Positions 36,398-43,200 are shown, numbered from the stretch's first letter. The stretch is 64,000 nucleotides of DNA from Ochrobactrum vermis (GCF_002975205.1 NZ_PCOC01000001.1:806001-870000), one strand, 5' to 3'. Notes: generated from the letters alone by a model not told the origin. Numbers and translations are program-made.

Positions 36398-36597
36398 ATG
36401 GCTGCTATTCAACTGACGGAGAAACAACGGCAGGTTATCCCAAGGCCGTAGTAGTAGGTCACGGCGATCCAGGTGATGCAGACTACACGCCATGGGGCGT
36501 TGATTACTCGAAACTGATCCCGGTGCTTGGACGGTGCTTGCAGTCCGTAAATCGTCGTCTTCGGGATATCGAGGAAAAGTTGAACATGGCCGCTTAA
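36398..36597 (+). pseudogene. Deletion scar joining terL start to a tail-fibre 3' end
   Basis: An ATG at 36398 begins AAIQLTEKQRQVIPR, the typical opening of a terminase large subunit, and stops after 17 codons. In another frame the DNA then reads DYTPWGVDYSKLIPVL and a short coiled coil (RRLRDIEEKLN), ending at 36597. This resembles the C-terminus of phage tail-fibre or host-specificity proteins. The two pieces are joined near 36440, so most of the late gene region appears to be deleted. A GTG-started frame of 68 codons across the scar exists but is unlikely to be a natural protein. Confidence 0.6.
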
Positions 36598-37652
36598 GCC
36601 GTGGCGGCCTTTAGCGAACGCCTTTTCTCTGCGCTGGCCTTGATGGATTTCCGCAAGCCGTCAATGCGATAATCGATGCAAATCACGATCACCGCACTTG
36701 CGGCGATTGTCGCTACGGCCCCAATACAGAATACAACCCATCCCCTATGTTCGTTCAAGCCAAGTATCTGCAAGGATGCGAAAGCAAACACGTAATGTCC
36801 GAGGAACATCGGATATGCCAACTCACCTAGAAACTTGTCGACCTTTGCAGACCGCCCAGTGAACCTTCGACGGTTCACAAGCAGAACCAGAATGAAGGCC
36901 AATCCAGTATTGAAGTAAAACTGTATGCTGGAGAAAATGTCTGGAGCGCTCACAGAACTCCACCAGTTGATTGCGAAAATGAACGCAACGCCTGACAAAA
37001 TGACAGACAGTGGGACGTCCTTGGCCAAGGAAAATCGCGTACTGATGAAGTAAGCAAGGCAGCCGAGGCCAAATGACAGGGCGGCAGCGGGTACAGGTCC
37101 GTACCGTAGCGTTGGTAATCCACCAGCAACAAAGACGTACACGTGCCACAAAGCGCCAAATGTCGTTAGTGCGATTGCGCCTTTGATCGACAGCGCACCG
37201 ACAAGCCAAACCAGAAAATAGCAGACCAGTTCCACGGCAACCGACCATGTTGACGGGATTACACGGAAGTAGAAGGTTTCGCTTATGAACGGCGTAACAT
37301 GTACGGTTGGATCGGACAGAAACGCCCATGGCACAATGAACATGTTGCCCATCCACGACCAGAAGTCCGCCTGACCGTTCCACGATGGATGAAAAATCGG
37401 GTATGAAGGGTACGCTGCGAAAACGATGAGGGCGCAACAGGCAATGACCGCATAGCTCGGGTATAGCCGCAAAAATCGATTTGTCGCGAACCGCTTTCCG
37501 TCGAACTGATACGCTTCCTGAAGGACAAGCGTCATCAAAAAACCGCTGATGACGTAGAAAAAATTTACTGCAAACAGGCCGACATTGGGAACAATCGCCG
37601 TTAAATGAAAGACGACGACACATAACTACAGAAAGAACCGCGTAATACCCAA
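36594..37652 (-). pseudogene. Acyltransferase-3 family gene with early stop
   Basis: The gene encodes a multi-helix acyltransferase 3 (OafA-like) that in prophages often O-acetylates surface polysaccharide. From a TTG at 37652 it reads LGITRFFL, then TAG (37626-37628), then LCVVVFHLTAIVPNVG and the family phrase FYVISGFLM. The catalytic His of the family N-terminus (in VVFHL) lies after the stop, so an intact protein needs one base change at the TAG. The first in-frame ATG after it (37538) would omit the catalytic helix. The remaining 314 codons are open, so the loss looks recent. Confidence 0.7.
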
Positions 37653-37873
37653 TGCTCTAGCCTCAAATGGTTCGCAGGGCAGATATACAGCGCGCTTCCC
37701 TTCATCACAACTGCCGCCTACTGAGGCGACCTTTTTCTTTGCCAAGGAAAAGACCCCAGTAAGGTTTCACTGAACTGGGGCCTGAGCGCCTTGGGAATCC
37801 AAGCTGAAAGCAATGATAAGCGCCCGGTCTCCGTGTAGATTCCGGGTTGTTAAGATTGTCTTTCATAAACGTG

Positions 37874-37960
37874 AAAAAGCCCCGGCACGTCTCCTAACGT
37901 CACGGGGCTGCTCACCAGACGGCCACAGGGTTTTAAAGACCCCCGGGCGAGCGCTGACCA
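37874..37960 (-). ncRNA. Candidate small RNA unit (second of the array)
   Basis: On the minus strand a TACTAT/TATATG region near 37960-37970 precedes a long hairpin, with outer arms GCTCGCC/GGTGAGC and inner GGGT/ACCC. A terminator AGCCCCG/CGGGGCT with five T residues follows. No start codon with a ribosome binding site leads to a convincing peptide. Confidence 0.35.
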
Positions 37961-37982
37961 TATAGTATGCGTTTTAGAAAAT

Positions 37983-38063
37983 GAAAAGCCCCGACAGCGT
38001 GCGGCTGCCAGGGCTATACGCACCGTAATGAGTTAGCAGGGGGCTATACCGGTGCGCGCCACC
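37983..38063 (-). ncRNA. Candidate small RNA unit (third of the array)
   Basis: On the minus strand a TAGAAT box (about 38068-38073) is followed by a hairpin with arms CGCACCG/CGGTGCG around a 24-base loop, and then by a terminator with nested stems AGCCC/GGGCT and CAGC/GCTG and four T residues. It is the clearest of the ORF-less units. Expression is not shown by sequence alone. Confidence 0.35.
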
Positions 38064-38287
38064 ATTCTATCCGGCAAAATTTAAAAATAAACCCCGACAA
38101 GTCTCCCAACCTGTCGGGGCCACGCGCTTCACATGCGGCGAACAAGTTTTGGCGCGCTGCTCAAGTGTAACATAAGAAAACGAGACAGGACGTTTCTGCT
38201 TGCCATACTGAACTTACTGAACTTACACGGGCCAAACGGCGGCGGTGATCTCAAATCAAACTAAGACGAAGAAAATCAGACGGGCGT

Positions 38288-38413
38288 TTACGTCCCGCTT
38301 TTTTCACGATCCTTCTTCTTATCTTCGTCGTAATGAAACTTAATGGCGAAGAACATGGCCGTGCCTAACACGAGGACCTTGAACGCTATCAAGAATACCG
38401 GAATCAGTTCCAT
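38288..38413 (-). CDS. Tiny prophage membrane protein
   Basis: A 41-residue protein (MELIPVFLIAFKVLVLGTAM at its start): one membrane helix, then a highly charged tail (HYDEDKKKDREKSGT). The hydrophobic/charged layout strongly suggests a real product despite its size. It lies just upstream (minus strand) of the four-unit hairpin array. GGA lies upstream, but the ribosome binding site is weak. No function is known. Confidence 0.6.
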   Translation of the reverse strand: MELIPVFLIAFKVLVLGTAMFFAIKFHYDEDKKKDREKSGT

Positions 38414-38453
38414 TTTCTGAATGTTTCCATGCTGCTATCGAATTTGATGAGCA

Positions 38454-38537
38454 CTACCTCAAAACCGCAGCTTTAGCAGCTTCATTTTTGGTCGCACCAC
38501 CGTCGGGGCGCTCGGCAGCGTCGGCTTGGAAGCTCAT
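38454..38537 (-). CDS. Very short ORF in the prophage
   Basis: A 27-residue hydrophilic frame (MSFQADAAERPDGGATKNEA at its start) between the 66-residue and 41-residue genes on the same strand. Composition is protein-like, but the length and poor ribosome binding site keep confidence low. Confidence 0.3.
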   Translation of the reverse strand: MSFQADAAERPDGGATKNEAAKAAVLR

Positions 38538-38592
38538 TATTTTCGCTCGCACGGAACACTAATTTTCGACCACGGCAAAAGCCGATGCCGCA

Positions 38593-38793
38593 TCAAGGCA
38601 ACCTGCCTGATCCGCATTCCTGATGTCGTTCCAGATATTTGCGATTGAGCAGATCAACTGCTTCCTTGGCATCTCTCTCATTAAGGCCTGACTGTTTGTG
38701 GCCGTCGATAGAGACGATTTCGCCGTTGAAAACATCATAGACGCACCAGGTCATGTCGCGCTCGCGGCGCATGTCGAACCCGTTCTTGATCAT
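38593..38793 (-). CDS. Small prophage protein of unknown function
   Basis: A 66-residue soluble protein (MIKNGFDMRRERDMTWCVYD at its start) with GGAG eight bases upstream of the ATG at 38793. It appears to fold as a beta hairpin (WCVYDVFNGEIVSIDGH) followed by two helices (LNERDAKEAVDLLNRKY). I do not recognise the family. Confidence 0.65.
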   Translation of the reverse strand: MIKNGFDMRRERDMTWCVYDVFNGEIVSIDGHKQSGLNERDAKEAVDLLNRKYLERHQECGSGRLP

Positions 38794-38982
38794 AGCCAAT
38801 TCTCCGCGTTGATTAGATCAACTGCGAGAGGATAACGATCAGGCGGGGCATTCGTTCAATGAAAAAGAAACCCCTGGTGCCGTGTCGCGATCACCGGGCT
38901 GCGCATGTTTGAATCCTCTCGCTTCAATTATGCGAAACCATCAACTAACTGTCCCGGTGGGTTGCAACGCCGGACTAAGCGT

Positions 38983-39285
38983 TTACAGCGTCCAGCCGTA
39001 CACAGCGAGAGCAATACCGCCGACCGCTCCGATCACTGACCATCCGATCATGCTGATACCCATGAAGCTGTGATAGGTGACCGCTGAAATCTTCTTGAAT
39101 GCTGCAGCCATCAACAGGTTTGCTATTGCGCCAGCAATAAGACCGATCCCGTTGGCTACATATGCCGCCGGATGAAGCGCCATGGTCTGCATGAAATACG
39201 GGCGTAGTAGAAAAGTTGCGCCCAACATTCCTGCGATCAGCACGAAAACCGACACCATGCCGAAACCGGACCATCTTATAAGCAT
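38983..39285 (-). CDS. Prophage integral membrane protein
   Basis: A 100-residue protein with three probable membrane helices: residues 5-27, 42-64 and 75-98. AAAGGT lies upstream of the ATG. It could be a holin-class protein by size and topology, but it is encoded on the opposite strand from the lysis cassette, so this is only one option. No family is recognised. Confidence 0.6.
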   Translation of the reverse strand: MLIRWSGFGMVSVFVLIAGMLGATFLLRPYFMQTMALHPAAYVANGIGLIAGAIANLLMAAAFKKISAVTYHSFMGISMIGWSVIGAVGGIALAVYGWTL

Positions 39286-39373
39286 TGTTTAAATTACCTT
39301 TGTCTTGGGGAAGATCAGGCGGTAATGGCCCCTGACAGTTTTACGGACAACCCTTCGACGACAAAATCCTCAA

Positions 39374-39398
39374 GAAAAACCCCGGAACGAGCCGGGGT
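39374..39398 (-). terminator. Terminator of the DUF982/small membrane protein pair
   Basis: ACCCCGG/CCGGGGT with a six-base loop is followed by five T residues on the minus strand, seven bases after the stop of the 30-residue gene. Confidence 0.85.
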
Positions 39399-39404
39399 CT
39401 ATGT

Positions 39405-39497
39405 TCATTGTTTTCGTCTGGTATCCCAGAAAAGCACGGATAATACCCAGAGAAGCGCAACGAGGATCGAGCCCTCAATCAGAAAATACCAGTGCAT
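39405..39497 (-). CDS. Thirty-residue membrane protein
   Basis: The product starts MHWYFLIEGSILVALLWVLS and ends WDTRRKQ: a single helix with a positive C-terminal end. GAGG lies upstream of the ATG at 39497, and the start is eight bases after the DUF982 stop. A terminator follows at once. The tight packing supports a genuine two-gene unit. Confidence 0.6.
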   Translation of the reverse strand: MHWYFLIEGSILVALLWVLSVLFWDTRRKQ

Positions 39498-39507
39498 CGC
39501 TATTCCC

Positions 39508-39810
39508 TCATACCGGAACGCGCCCTCCGCCATTGCTATGCGAAGTCATCCACGGCATAGCGGCTTCGGGTTTTTCTAGAATGTTGCGTTTTCGTGCAAA
39601 TCCTTCAAATGCGGTATGCGCCACGATTAGAGGTTTCTGACCACTGTGGGCGTCGCAACAGGCGCTCCATGCTACTTCATAGATGACGTCTCGATCATCC
39701 TGTGGCCACTCATATAGGAAATCGATTGCGTCGATAGGGCCTGCAATCTCCCTGATTAGAAATTTGCCGTCCTTCACAAAAATTGGACTGTCAAACAAAC
39801 GGTCGCTCAT
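39508..39810 (-). CDS. DUF982 family protein
   Basis: A 100-residue protein with the DUF982 pattern: an N-terminal FVKDGKFLIREIAGPIDAIDFLYEWP, then a helix with the conserved Cys (WSACCDAHSG) and a final helix FEGFARKRNIL. DUF982 proteins are abundant in Rhizobiales chromosomes and plasmids and have no known function. A second, diverged copy lies at 42163. The start at 39810 (MSDRLFDS) is preferred over an in-frame ATG four codons upstream. Confidence 0.8.
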   Translation of the reverse strand: MSDRLFDSPIFVKDGKFLIREIAGPIDAIDFLYEWPQDDRDVIYEVAWSACCDAHSGQKPLIVAHTAFEGFARKRNILEKPEAAMPWMTSHSNGGGRVPV

Positions 39811-39978
39811 CGAAACCTCCATTTGATCGAACGAAAAAGTTGGAATGACTGCTTCGATTTAGTGATCGATCTGGCGGTTTCAAGAACCCTTCACGCTTAA
39901 ATTTTCAGGACATCCCCATAAACAAACAACGTTCTTCGCGTATGCGAAAGACGTTTTCTTTGCCGAAAGGAAATCACC

Positions 39979-40704
39979 TTGGATATGCATCTTGGCGATA
40001 CCCGCCTCTTGATTGAGGCAGGTCGAGCGCGCGGGCTATTGCGCAATCATATGGCCTATGTTCTCGCGACTGCCTACCACGAGACGGCACATACGATGAA
40101 GCCTGTCAACGAAATGGGCGGTGAGAAGTATCTGCGCTCGAAAAAGTACTGGCCCTTCATCGGTCGCGGATATGTTCAGATCACCTGGCAGTCGAACTAC
40201 GAGCGAGCCAGCAAGGAACTCGGCGTTGATTTCGTCAAGAAGCCTGAACTGCTTCTGAAGCCGGAATATGCCGGACCGATCATCATTGCCGGTATGGTCG
40301 AGGGCTGGTTCACCGGCAAGAAGTTGTCCGACTACATCACCCTGCAGAAGTCAAACTTCAAAGACGCTCGTCGGATCGTCAACGGTACCGACCGGGCCGA
40401 ACTGATCGCCGGGTATGCCAAGGAATACGACAAGGCTCTGATGACAGAGGGGTATGGCGTTGAGCAGATTGTCACGGCCCCGGCTTCGGACGTTGTCCCT
40501 GCACCGGTCGAGGAAAAGCCAATCTCGAAATCCTCACGCTTCTGGACTTGGTTCGGATCCGGCGGCGGTGCGGCGGTAATGCCGTTTGTCGACTGGAAGG
40601 TTCAGTTGGCGATCGTGGCTGCAATCATCCTCATCGCGGGGCATGCCATCTTCACCATGCCGCAGGCGAGGGCCAAGCTTGAAAAGCTGGTGGATACGAT
40701 ATGA
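39979..40704 (+). CDS. GH19-like phage endolysin with C-terminal membrane helix
   Basis: This 241-residue protein has the chitinase-like lysozyme fold. HMAYVLATAYHETAHTMKPVNEMGG carries the likely catalytic Glu near residue 36, followed by GRGYVQITWQSNYERASKELG, which is common in phage and GTA endolysins. Residues about 213-231 are a hydrophobic helix, so the enzyme may be membrane-tethered. The start appears to be TTG 39979, nine bases after AAAGGA; ATG 39985 is the alternative. Typical homologues, as I recall, have about 30 more N-terminal residues, so the 5' end may be trimmed. It heads the lysis cassette. Confidence 0.82.
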   Translation: MDMHLGDTRLLIEAGRARGLLRNHMAYVLATAYHETAHTMKPVNEMGGEKYLRSKKYWPFIGRGYVQITWQSNYERASKELGVDFVKKPELLLKPEYAGPIIIAGMVEGWFTGKKLSDYITLQKSNFKDARRIVNGTDRAELIAGYAKEYDKALMTEGYGVEQIVTAPASDVVPAPVEEKPISKSSRFWTWFGSGGGAAVMPFVDWKVQLAIVAAIILIAGHAIFTMPQARAKLEKLVDTI

Positions 40705-40985
40705 CCGTCTGGGCGCTCGTTCCGAAATGGCTGAGATACTCGCTCGCTGCCCTTGTGGCGGCGTTGTTTCTGTCAGCGGGCGCGTATCTCGTAGGAAAGC
40801 GAGAAGGCCGGCAGGAGGTCGTTTCAGAGCAATTGCGCGAAACCGTCAAAGCCGAAAAGGAAAGGGGCAACGACGATGAACAACTACGCGGGCTTACGGA
40901 TTATGATTTTTGTGTTCTTGCCCTTCGTCGTCGCGGCTTGCCAGTCGACCAATGCGACGAGTTGCGCGGGCTGGAGACAGAATGA
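40701..40985 (+). CDS. Rz-like inner-membrane spanin
   Basis: This 94-residue protein has an N-terminal membrane helix (residues 10-29) and a charged coiled-coil (QEVVSEQLRETVKAEKERG). It ends with DYDFCVLALRRRGLPVDQCDELRG, a C-terminus usual in rhizobial phage spanins. Its ATG overlaps the endolysin stop (ATGA at 40701-40704). With the nested lipoprotein it should fuse inner and outer membranes at lysis. Confidence 0.75.
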   Translation: MTVWALVPKWLRYSLAALVAALFLSAGAYLVGKREGRQEVVSEQLRETVKAEKERGNDDEQLRGLTDYDFCVLALRRRGLPVDQCDELRGLETE

Positions 40986-41088
40986 TCTTTCGCCTGCTGG
41001 TCTGGTCGCGTTGACGAAAGTGGACCGGCCGGCAGTAGAACGTATCGAAGGCAATGACGAAAACGGAAAACGGCGGGGCTGCTGGTAA
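40876..41088 (+). CDS. Rz1-like outer-membrane spanin lipoprotein (overlapping frame)
   Basis: A 70-residue protein begins inside the Rz-like gene in another frame and runs 100 bases beyond it. Residues 1-22 end in a lipobox (FVVAAC), so Cys22 is probably lipid-modified. Nested Rz/Rz1 frames are a hallmark of two-component spanins. Its stop overlaps the next ATG by one base (TAATG). Confidence 0.72.
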   Translation: MNNYAGLRIMIFVFLPFVVAACQSTNATSCAGWRQNDLSPAGLVALTKVDRPAVERIEGNDENGKRRGCW

Positions 41089-41390
41089 TGTCTGACGACT
41101 TCAAATGGCTGATCGGCACGGCAGTGACGTTGATCGTGTTCTTCAGCGGCGCGTTGATTGCGGCCTTTCGTTCTCTTTCCACTTCGCAGAAGGCTGGTGA
41201 CGATCAATTGCACGATCGCGTTAACCGGGTCCGAGACGAGTATGTGCGTCGTGTGGATCTGGATGACCATGTGAAGCAGTTACGCGAGGGCATGAAGGAA
41301 ATGAGGGATGAAACGAGAGAGGGATTGAAGGAAACGAACAAACGGCTTGATCAGGTGCTGGCTGTGCTGGCGCAAGATAAAAAGGTTTGA
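41088..41390 (+). CDS. Membrane protein with coiled coil in the lysis cassette
   Basis: A 100-residue protein with one helix (residues 8-28), then a long charged coiled coil (DDHVKQLREGMKEMRDETRE). Its position at the end of the endolysin-spanin cassette suggests a lysis-associated or holin-like accessory role, as with XhlA-type proteins, but this is inference. Confidence 0.65.
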   Translation: MSDDFKWLIGTAVTLIVFFSGALIAAFRSLSTSQKAGDDQLHDRVNRVRDEYVRRVDLDDHVKQLREGMKEMRDETREGLKETNKRLDQVLAVLAQDKKV

Positions 41391-41393
41391 CCA

Positions 41394-41464
41394 AAAAAGA
41401 ACCCCGCAGCGTGATCGCGCGGGGTAGGAAGTCATATGTCATCGGCATCCAAAATTTTATTCAT
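41394..41464 (-). terminator. Terminator unit, copy 1 of a diverged pair
   Basis: CCCCGC/GCGGGG (41402-41407, 41419-41424) is followed on the minus strand by a T-rich run, and preceded by a segment that starts TGAATAAAATTTTG. The same segment and a related stem recur at 41741-41818. It ends the 41-residue minus-strand gene at 41518 and is convergent with the lysis cassette. Confidence 0.7.
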
Positions 41465-41517
41465 GGATTAGGATTTGTAAAGTTCTGACTTCTTGCAACT
41501 GTTTAAACAGTGAGCGC

Positions 41518-41643
41518 TCAGAAGAATGGTGAACGTTGCACGGCGATTGTAAGGAGTATGGCTGCTGGTAAGGCAATCGACATGCCAGCCAGCGCGGTCG
41601 ATGATGCTGTTCGAAGCGATTTGCTCAAATTTGCGGATGTCAT
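41518..41643 (-). CDS. Tiny prophage membrane protein with strong RBS
   Basis: A 41-residue protein (MTSANLSKSLRTASSTALAG at its start) with AAAGGAGG five bases before its ATG, the strongest ribosome binding site in the prophage. A helix MSIALPAAILLTIAV follows a Ser/Thr-rich start. The opposite strand has a 107-codon GTG frame over the same DNA, which I reject. A terminator unit lies downstream. Confidence 0.65.
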   Translation of the reverse strand: MTSANLSKSLRTASSTALAGMSIALPAAILLTIAVQRSPFF

Positions 41644-41740
41644 TTTAGCCTCCTTTGAACAAATAAAAACACATCGTGCCGGGTTCAGTAAACCCATTTT
41701 GAATATTGTCAGATCGGTTCACACGGGCCGCGACTGTTAT

Positions 41741-41818
41741 AAAAAAAACGCCCCGCAGCGAGATCGCAAGGGGCTAGATGGAAGGTGTCATATGCCTGCG
41801 GTCAAAATTTTATTCAGA
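41741..41818 (-). terminator. Terminator unit, copy 2 of a diverged pair
   Basis: GCCCC/GGGGC (41750-41754, 41770-41774), with inner GCAGCG and GATCGC shared with copy 1, is followed by eight T residues on the minus strand. The upstream TGAATAAAATTTTG and CATATG elements also match copy 1. It terminates the 60-residue gene at 41844. Confidence 0.7.
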
Positions 41819-41843
41819 CGAGAGAAAAAGTAAAGCCCCAGCA

Positions 41844-42026
41844 TCAATCGTTTGACCGGTCGGGATAGGGCTCCTTCGGGACCTTAACGTTCGGATTGCC
41901 AGGAGCGTTCGACTGTTCATGAGTGGGCTTCTCCTGATGGTCGCTTGGCTCAACCTGCGACGGATCATTTGCTTCTTTCTCTCTCACCAAGTCGGGATCG
42001 GACCAAGGGCTCTTCGGCTTTCCCAT
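41844..42026 (-). CDS. Small disordered prophage protein
   Basis: A 60-residue, very hydrophilic, Pro/Asp/Glu-rich protein starting MGKPKSPWSDPDLVREKEAN, with GGAG nine bases upstream of the ATG at 42026. It probably lacks a fixed fold. It lies between two terminator units, so it is a single-gene cassette. Confidence 0.6.
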   Translation of the reverse strand: MGKPKSPWSDPDLVREKEANDPSQVEPSDHQEKPTHEQSNAPGNPNVKVPKEPYPDRSND

Positions 42027-42055
42027 CTTCAATTCTCCTAAGATTTTCGTGCGGT

Positions 42056-42086
42056 AAAGCCCCGACGCTCCCTCCAGCGTCGGGGC
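42056..42086 (-). terminator. Terminator of the second DUF982 gene
   Basis: An 11-bp perfect stem GCCCCGACGCT/AGCGTCGGGGC (42059-42069, 42076-42086) is followed by TTTA on the minus strand. Further hairpin-forming sequence (GCGCTTGGCAA...TTGCCGCGC) lies between it and the gene. Confidence 0.8.
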
Positions 42087-42162
42087 CGCGCTTGGCAAAT
42101 GAGGTGCATGTCCTTGCCGCGCGCTATCGTTCAGCGGCGTCTCAGTTGCACTCTGAACGATC

Positions 42163-42411
42163 TCAATTCCATTGGTTTGGCCGTATCGTCAGGCCCGCTG
42201 CTTGGGCGGCTTTGACGAACGACTCTCTGGCCGTATTTGGCAGGCCTTCCATATCGGCTAGGCAAGCCTGCAAGGCTTCTTCGTATTCCTGACCGTGAGC
42301 GTCTTTGGGCCAATTGTTCAACAAGCACTTTGCTGCCGTTTGCGTATCAGGCACGACACGGTATTTTCCAACGCCGTACAGTTCAACGTCTACTGGTTGC
42401 TCCCAAGACAT
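42163..42411 (-). CDS. DUF982 family protein (second copy)
   Basis: An 82-residue DUF982 protein: VELYGVGKYRVVPDTQTAAKCLLNNWP, a central helix with Cys (EEALQACLADMEG) and a final helix ARESFVKAAQAAG. GGAG lies upstream of the ATG. It is diverged from the copy at 39508. The family has no established role. Confidence 0.8.
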   Translation of the reverse strand: MSWEQPVDVELYGVGKYRVVPDTQTAAKCLLNNWPKDAHGQEYEEALQACLADMEGLPNTARESFVKAAQAAGLTIRPNQWN

Positions 42412-42423
42412 GCGGGTCTCCGA

Positions 42424-42503
42424 AGAAAAAGGCCCTGCCTCGGGGCGAGCAAGGCAGGGCTGCGTCAGCGATGGCTCTGGTGCTAGGTGAGGTGCGCTGA
42501 CGC
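42424..42503 (-). terminator. Double hairpin after the first paralogous gene
   Basis: On the minus strand a hairpin with arms GCGTCAGC/GCTGACGC (42462-42469, 42496-42503) runs directly into a terminator GCCCTGCCT/AGGCAGGGC (42432-42440, 42452-42460) and five T residues. The same module, with the same arm sequences, follows the paralogous gene at 43201. Confidence 0.75.
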
Positions 42504-42556
42504 GAAGTTGTTGTTCTTGCGGCCGTTAAACTCTCAACGGCGGAATTTGTTCCAAG

Positions 42557-42871
42557 TTATGCAAACGGGTCATTTTCATCGAGAACAGGGTAGCTGGCCA
42601 GCGCCGAGCCATTGTTGTTTGTCGTTGGAAATGACTGGATGTCCTGGCGCTTTTGATATTTCTGATGCGCCAAACGAGCGGCTAACTCGCAGATATATGA
42701 TTGCTCCCTCAGCCCACTCTCGTACAGCATGATGATACTGGATGCTAATTCTGACGGAGAATAATTGCGATCGCTCTCTTCGAGCATTATTGCTGCATTA
42801 CTAAAGCAGCGCCGCATAAAATTCACTTCCAACGGACTGAAAATGCGGCTCGCTTCGTTAAATAGCGGCAT
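42557..42871 (-). CDS. Prophage protein, paralogue A
   Basis: A 104-residue soluble helical protein starting MPLFNEASRIFSPLEVNFMR, with GGGAGG upstream. It aligns along its length with the 94-residue product at 43201: shared FNEASRI, EVNFMRRC, LEES, S..IVMLYESGLR and RLAHQKYQ. Unlike that copy it has a longer, Asn/Ser-rich tail. No family is recognised. It is followed by the same double hairpin as its paralogue. Confidence 0.7.
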   Translation of the reverse strand: MPLFNEASRIFSPLEVNFMRRCFSNAAIMLEESDRNYSPSELASSIIMLYESGLREQSYICELAARLAHQKYQKRQDIQSFPTTNNNGSALASYPVLDENDPFA

Positions 42872-42963
42872 AGTGGCCTCCCTTCAGCATGTGCCAAAGA
42901 AACGCCCCCACAACAATAAGTGTATCTGGAAATAATGGTGGATGAGGTTGACCGAATCAACCG

Positions 42964-43025
42964 GAAAAGTCCTCGTCGGCCAAAATGTGACCGACGAGGT
43001 GACGCCTGCCGAAGCGAGCCACCCC
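42964..43025 (-). ncRNA. ORF-less hairpin-terminator unit between the paralogues
   Basis: On the minus strand a GGTTATGG region (about 43038-43045) precedes a hairpin with arms GGTGGC/GTCACC, then a 9-bp perfect stem CCTCGTCGG/CCGACGAGG (42971-42979, 42991-42999) and TTTT. It lies between the terminators of one paralogue and the start of the other and encodes no credible protein. It resembles the four units at 37.7-38.2 kb. Confidence 0.35.
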
Positions 43026-43071
43026 GCTACAGACGCCATAACCCATACAAAATCCGAATGCGTATGTTCCC

Positions 43072-43141
43072 TAAAAAATACCCTGCCTAGAATGATAAGG
43101 CAGGGTTGCGTCAGTTTAGTGCAAGCGTGGTATGCTGACGC
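43072..43141 (-). terminator. Double hairpin after the second paralogous gene
   Basis: Arms GCGTCAG/CTGACGC (43108-43114, 43135-43141) run into a terminator CCCTGCCT/AGGCAGGG (43081-43088, 43098-43105) with six T residues on the minus strand. Loops differ from the 42424 copy while the stems match, which suggests that the structure is conserved. Confidence 0.75.
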
Positions 43142-43200
43142 GAGGTGGTATCGATGCATTGCGTGAAACTGCGTTGAAGCAGATTTGTTCCCATCACCGG

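Larger units (their letters stand above)
37653..38287 (-). repeat. Array of four hairpin-plus-terminator units, no ORF
   Basis: This 635-base stretch has no credible gene. On the minus strand it holds four units at spacings of about 105-125 bases. Each ends in a GC-rich terminator: 38092-38119 (CCCCGACA/TGTCGGGG), 37987-38015 (AGCCC/GGGCT), 37878-37909 (AGCCCCG/CGGGGCT) and 37754-37780 (CCCCAGT/ACTGGGG). T-rich sequence follows each on the minus strand. In front of the terminators lie other hairpins, e.g. CGCACCG/CGGTGCG (38019-38025, 38050-38056). The layout suggests four short RNAs or four capped cassettes that have lost their proteins. Confidence 0.6.

Noticed and set aside
37748..38160. 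CRISPR array
   Set aside because: The repeated units share structure rather than identical repeats, spacers are not uniform, and no cas genes are present.
41510..41833. A 107-codon GTG frame on the plus strand
   Set aside because: It lacks a ribosome binding site, runs through a terminator unit, and the opposite strand has a 41-residue gene with AAAGGAGG.
42884..43159. A 91-codon minus-strand frame between the two paralogues
   Set aside because: It spans two strong hairpins and has no ribosome binding site; the structure explains the DNA better than a protein does.
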